A stretch of DNA of 64,000 nt from JABMMZ01 sp040403495 (GTDB lineage Bacteria > Bacteroidota > Bacteroidia > NS11-12g > UBA955): NCBI GenBank assembly GCA_040403495.1, contig JBBAKM010000009.1, forward strand, positions 32,258-96,257. The letters are read 5' to 3'. A model generated the notes under the pieces. It made no database searches. It was not told the DNA's origin and worked only from the letters and a program-made list of their open reading frames with translations. How positions within the stretch are numbered: position 1 is the stretch's first letter; each line of letters opens with the position of its first letter. The translations under genes and the position numbers were made by a program. Shown piece after piece: positions 61,716 to 64,000 of the stretch.

Positions 61716-62360
61716 GTGTACAGAGTTGTTTTAATAGTTGATTTTACTCCATTTGCTTTTTCTTTAACTAGGTTTTCTGGAAAAAGTCTTCAATTGCAAA
61801 AAGTATTTGTTTCAATAGAAGAAGCCTTATCTCCTGTGGATGAGCAGAATCTTAATCCTGAGTTTATAATCATCAATATAAGCGAAATAAATTCAAAATA
61901 TGAACAACTCAAAAACTTAAAACTCAATTATCCTAAGGCGAGTATTATTGTAATTAGTTCAAACCAAGGACAGGATTTTACCATAAATATTATAGGACAA
62001 GGTGTTACGGGATTGTATCACGAAGAAGATGATGTTTTTTTCAATGACAAGTTTGTCAATACACTTATTCATGTCAAACTATTAGGGTGTCATATTAGCC
62101 GTTTGTACACTATGCACTTGTTTGATTATGTCAATCAAAGTAACTTAAACTTTGCAACCAATGTACTTACCAAACGTCAGAATCAAATAGTTGATTTACT
62201 TATGAAGGGTCACACTTATCAAAGTATCGCCAATCAATTGAAATTGTCAATAAACACAATAAGAAAACACATTGCCATATTGTATAAAAAGCTAGATATA
62301 AATGACAAAACTGGTTTATTTAATTTAAAAAATAATTCGAATATTAAACTAAGTAATTAA
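61716..62360 (+). CDS. LuxR/NarL-type regulator with atypical receiver domain
   Basis: 214 residues from a GTG. The N-terminal ~125 residues have the receiver pattern ('VLIVDFTPFAF', 'FIIINISEI', 'ASIIVISSN'), but the position of the phosphoryl-accepting Asp is Asn in 'FIIINISEI'. The C-terminal ~65 residues are a LuxR helix-turn-helix ('LTKRQNQIVDLLMKGHTYQ', 'LKLSINTIRKHIAILYKKL'). It is likely a DNA-binding regulator that does not need phosphorylation. A kinase partner is not visible beside it. Confidence 0.85.
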   Translation: MYRVVLIVDFTPFAFSLTRFSGKSLQLQKVFVSIEEALSPVDEQNLNPEFIIINISEINSKYEQLKNLKLNYPKASIIVISSNQGQDFTINIIGQGVTGLYHEEDDVFFNDKFVNTLIHVKLLGCHISRLYTMHLFDYVNQSNLNFATNVLTKRQNQIVDLLMKGHTYQSIANQLKLSINTIRKHIAILYKKLDINDKTGLFNLKNNSNIKLSN

Positions 62361-62675
62361 TAATCAAGGTTTATGCTTTTAAGTAAAAATGCAAAGTTAA
62401 AATATTTTTATGGCATCACTAAACATGGTTTTTGCTATTGAAGATATGAGTGAATATTACAATATTTGTTTTAACTTAAGCCTATTATATTAAATGTTAG
62501 TTAATTATACCTAATAAAAGCCTTTACAAACTTTATAGGCGCTTTCACAATGTATATGTGGCTATTGGTAAATTTACCCGTTTTTAAAACATACAACAAG
62601 TCACATTTGTAGTCCTTTTAAATTTTCGATTAAAAGAATCCATCAACCTAATACAAGTAGTTAATTAATTAGATA
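62361..62675. other. Gene-free 315-base spacer
   Basis: AT-rich, with no supported coding frame, RNA gene or clear repeat. Contains 'tattaaatgttagtt' and similar AT words but no convincing promoter box. Confidence 0.6.
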
Positions 62676-63005
62676 ATGTTTCTAAGAACAAAAGTAAAAC
62701 TAACTTTATTGCTTAATTTAAGAAGAGAGAGTAACGAAGAGCTGATTAAAAATGCAATACTCAATATTTATTTCCCTTTAAACAGTTGTACCAACAAAGA
62801 CGATGTTAACTTTACCATTAAATATAAAAGATTAATATTGTTCAAGATGCTTGGCTTGCCAAACTACATATACAAGCGGTATTATTTAATATTGTTATAC
62901 CAAAATAATTCATTTAAAAAATTAATAACATTCAAAGAAAGAAAAGCAATAGGAGAGTTACTCAATAAATTATTATTTAAAGACACGACTTATTTTGTTG
63001 CTTAA
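62676..63005 (+). CDS. Small uncharacterised protein
   Basis: 109 residues, basic (many Lys/Arg) with no signal peptide, transmembrane segment or motif that I recognise. It lies alone between the LuxR-type regulator and the truncated sensor. Its codons are A/T-rich like its neighbours. It may be a real small gene of limited distribution; evidence is only an uninterrupted frame with an ATG. Confidence 0.45.
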   Translation: MFLRTKVKLTLLLNLRRESNEELIKNAILNIYFPLNSCTNKDDVNFTIKYKRLILFKMLGLPNYIYKRYYLILLYQNNSFKKLITFKERKAIGELLNKLLFKDTTYFVA

Positions 63006-63133
63006 TGTCTATAATAAAATTCACGTTTAATGATTCTTTAAATAATACTGAATAAATAAAACTTAATTTACATCAAACATTAATGCTATCTAATTGTTAA
63101 TAAGATATATACACATAAATTGATACAATCTAC

Positions 63134-63925
63134 ATGCACCTTTTAAAAGTTTGTATAAATTTATTTTTATTGATTTTAGTTCCTTTAAATATTGTCTCTC
63201 AGACTATTTCAGTGAGGAAATTTTCTACCTCCGATGGATTGCTGAGTAATTCTATTAACGATTGTAATTTCGATAAAAACGGATTTTTATGGATTGCGAC
63301 TCAAGCTAGTTTAAGCCGTTTTGATGGTCGCATGTTTAAAAATCATACTTCAAATAATTTTGAAGGTATAAAATCTAACAGATTTAAGGTCATTTATAAA
63401 CTTAAAAATGGCAATTTAATGGCAAAAAACTTTCATAAACAGTTTTTTCTGATTAATGAAAAGTCTGAACTAACATTGATAGACAGCTTTGTTTATGGGG
63501 TAGATTATTTAGAAACAAGCGATAAGAAAATATTTTTTTTAAAAAAGGGAGGTAAATTAAAGTTAAAAATTGATTTGTTAAGCTTGGACGATACCAATTT
63601 GTTTTACATTACAGAGGATTACAATTGTTATCAAGTTCTAGATAGTTTTATATTATTTAATAAGACAAGAAAAATACCTAGTGTAAATCATACCTTAAGA
63701 TCTTGTCTTTCTTTTGTAATGAATAATAACTTTTATACCATTACTAAGGACAAACGTTTGTTAGTATTCCACAGTGGTAAACTTATTAAAACTTACAATC
63801 TAAATACTATTTTTGATGTAAATAATTATTTTACAAGCTTTTACATTACTTCAAACAACGGACTTCACAGTTTGAATGTAAATAAAGACTTGTACACCAT
63901 CACTGAAATCAACAATGAGTTGTAG
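63134..63925 (+). CDS. Truncated two-component-sensor propeller (Reg_prop) protein
   Basis: 263 residues: a signal peptide ('VCINLFLLILVPLNIVSQ') followed by the opening blade of a periplasmic Reg_prop beta-propeller ('FSTSDGLLSNSINDCNFDKN', 'GFLWIATQASLSRFDGR'). Full-length members have about twelve blades, a Y_Y_Y domain and a kinase or HTH part. Here the frame ends with TAG at 63923. The last 75 bases of the window show no continuation in any frame, so this is probably a truncated gene or a short relict. Confidence 0.65.
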   Translation: MHLLKVCINLFLLILVPLNIVSQTISVRKFSTSDGLLSNSINDCNFDKNGFLWIATQASLSRFDGRMFKNHTSNNFEGIKSNRFKVIYKLKNGNLMAKNFHKQFFLINEKSELTLIDSFVYGVDYLETSDKKIFFLKKGGKLKLKIDLLSLDDTNLFYITEDYNCYQVLDSFILFNKTRKIPSVNHTLRSCLSFVMNNNFYTITKDKRLLVFHSGKLIKTYNLNTIFDVNNYFTSFYITSNNGLHSLNVNKDLYTITEINNEL

Positions 63926-64000
63926 GCTCCCCCTTTTTAGTACAATTCAAAAATAGATTATTTATTTAAATTTTTCAATTATTTGTTTTTTTATGATTTA

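Overview
The window comes from a Bacteroidota genome and looks like a draft or metagenome assembly, since it holds a 100-N gap. The evidence is proteins ending in type IX secretion sorting domains, an E1 alpha/beta fused 2-oxoacid dehydrogenase, promoter-like TAnnTTTG and TTTG boxes in place of sigma70 boxes, few Shine-Dalgarno sites, low GC, and many short palindromic repeats of the kind that litter this phylum. It carries no rRNA or tRNA that I can see.

Bases 1-43825 are a surface-polysaccharide locus, almost entirely on the plus strand. It starts with a cut-off membrane protein, a ParB-like-fold protein, a GT2 transferase, a hexapeptide acyltransferase, a decayed fragment of a sugar aminotransferase, a methyltransferase and an intact WecE-like aminotransferase. 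From 6568 to 26541 runs a tightly packed module for an acidic nine-carbon sugar with amide or amidine decoration: NeuB-, NeuC- and NeuA-like enzymes, two asparagine-synthase-like proteins, three N-acetyl-sugar amidotransferases and two HisH/HisF pairs, with glycosyltransferases, a 2-hydroxyacid dehydrogenase and a 512-residue protein of unknown function. FdtA/FdtC/FdtB homologues (26547-29499) would make a dTDP-3-acylamino-3,6-dideoxyhexose. From 29871 to 43825 come more glycosyltransferases, a third asparagine synthase, a WcaF-like acetyltransferase and two O-antigen polymerase/ligase-type membrane proteins that converge and overlap. I see no flippase, so the locus probably extends left of the window.

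Repeat islands interrupt the locus at 22.4-23.4, 27.5-28.4, 29.5-29.9, 31.8-32.6 and 43.8-45.2 kb. Three of them hold one small nuclease-fold gene each (two GIY-YIG, one GxxExxY), each among a different repeat family; two of the three genes are broken. Two protein-coding genes also contain palindromic repeats in frame.

Bases 45239-56752 lie on the minus strand: a small putative lipoprotein, a PIG-V-like mannosyltransferase, UvrA, two type IX-secreted proteins, free-methionine-sulfoxide reductase and delta-1-pyrroline-5-carboxylate dehydrogenase. The right end (56856-63925, plus strand) has a transglutaminase-like lipoprotein, the fused E1 enzyme, a 37-kDa nucleoid-associated protein, a LuxR-type regulator whose receiver domain lacks the phosphoryl-accepting Asp, an orphan 109-residue protein and a truncated two-component-sensor propeller domain.

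The most interesting points are the two HisF homologues, each missing a different catalytic aspartate beside intact glutaminase partners and three amidotransferases, and the repeated pairing of small nuclease genes with private repeat families.
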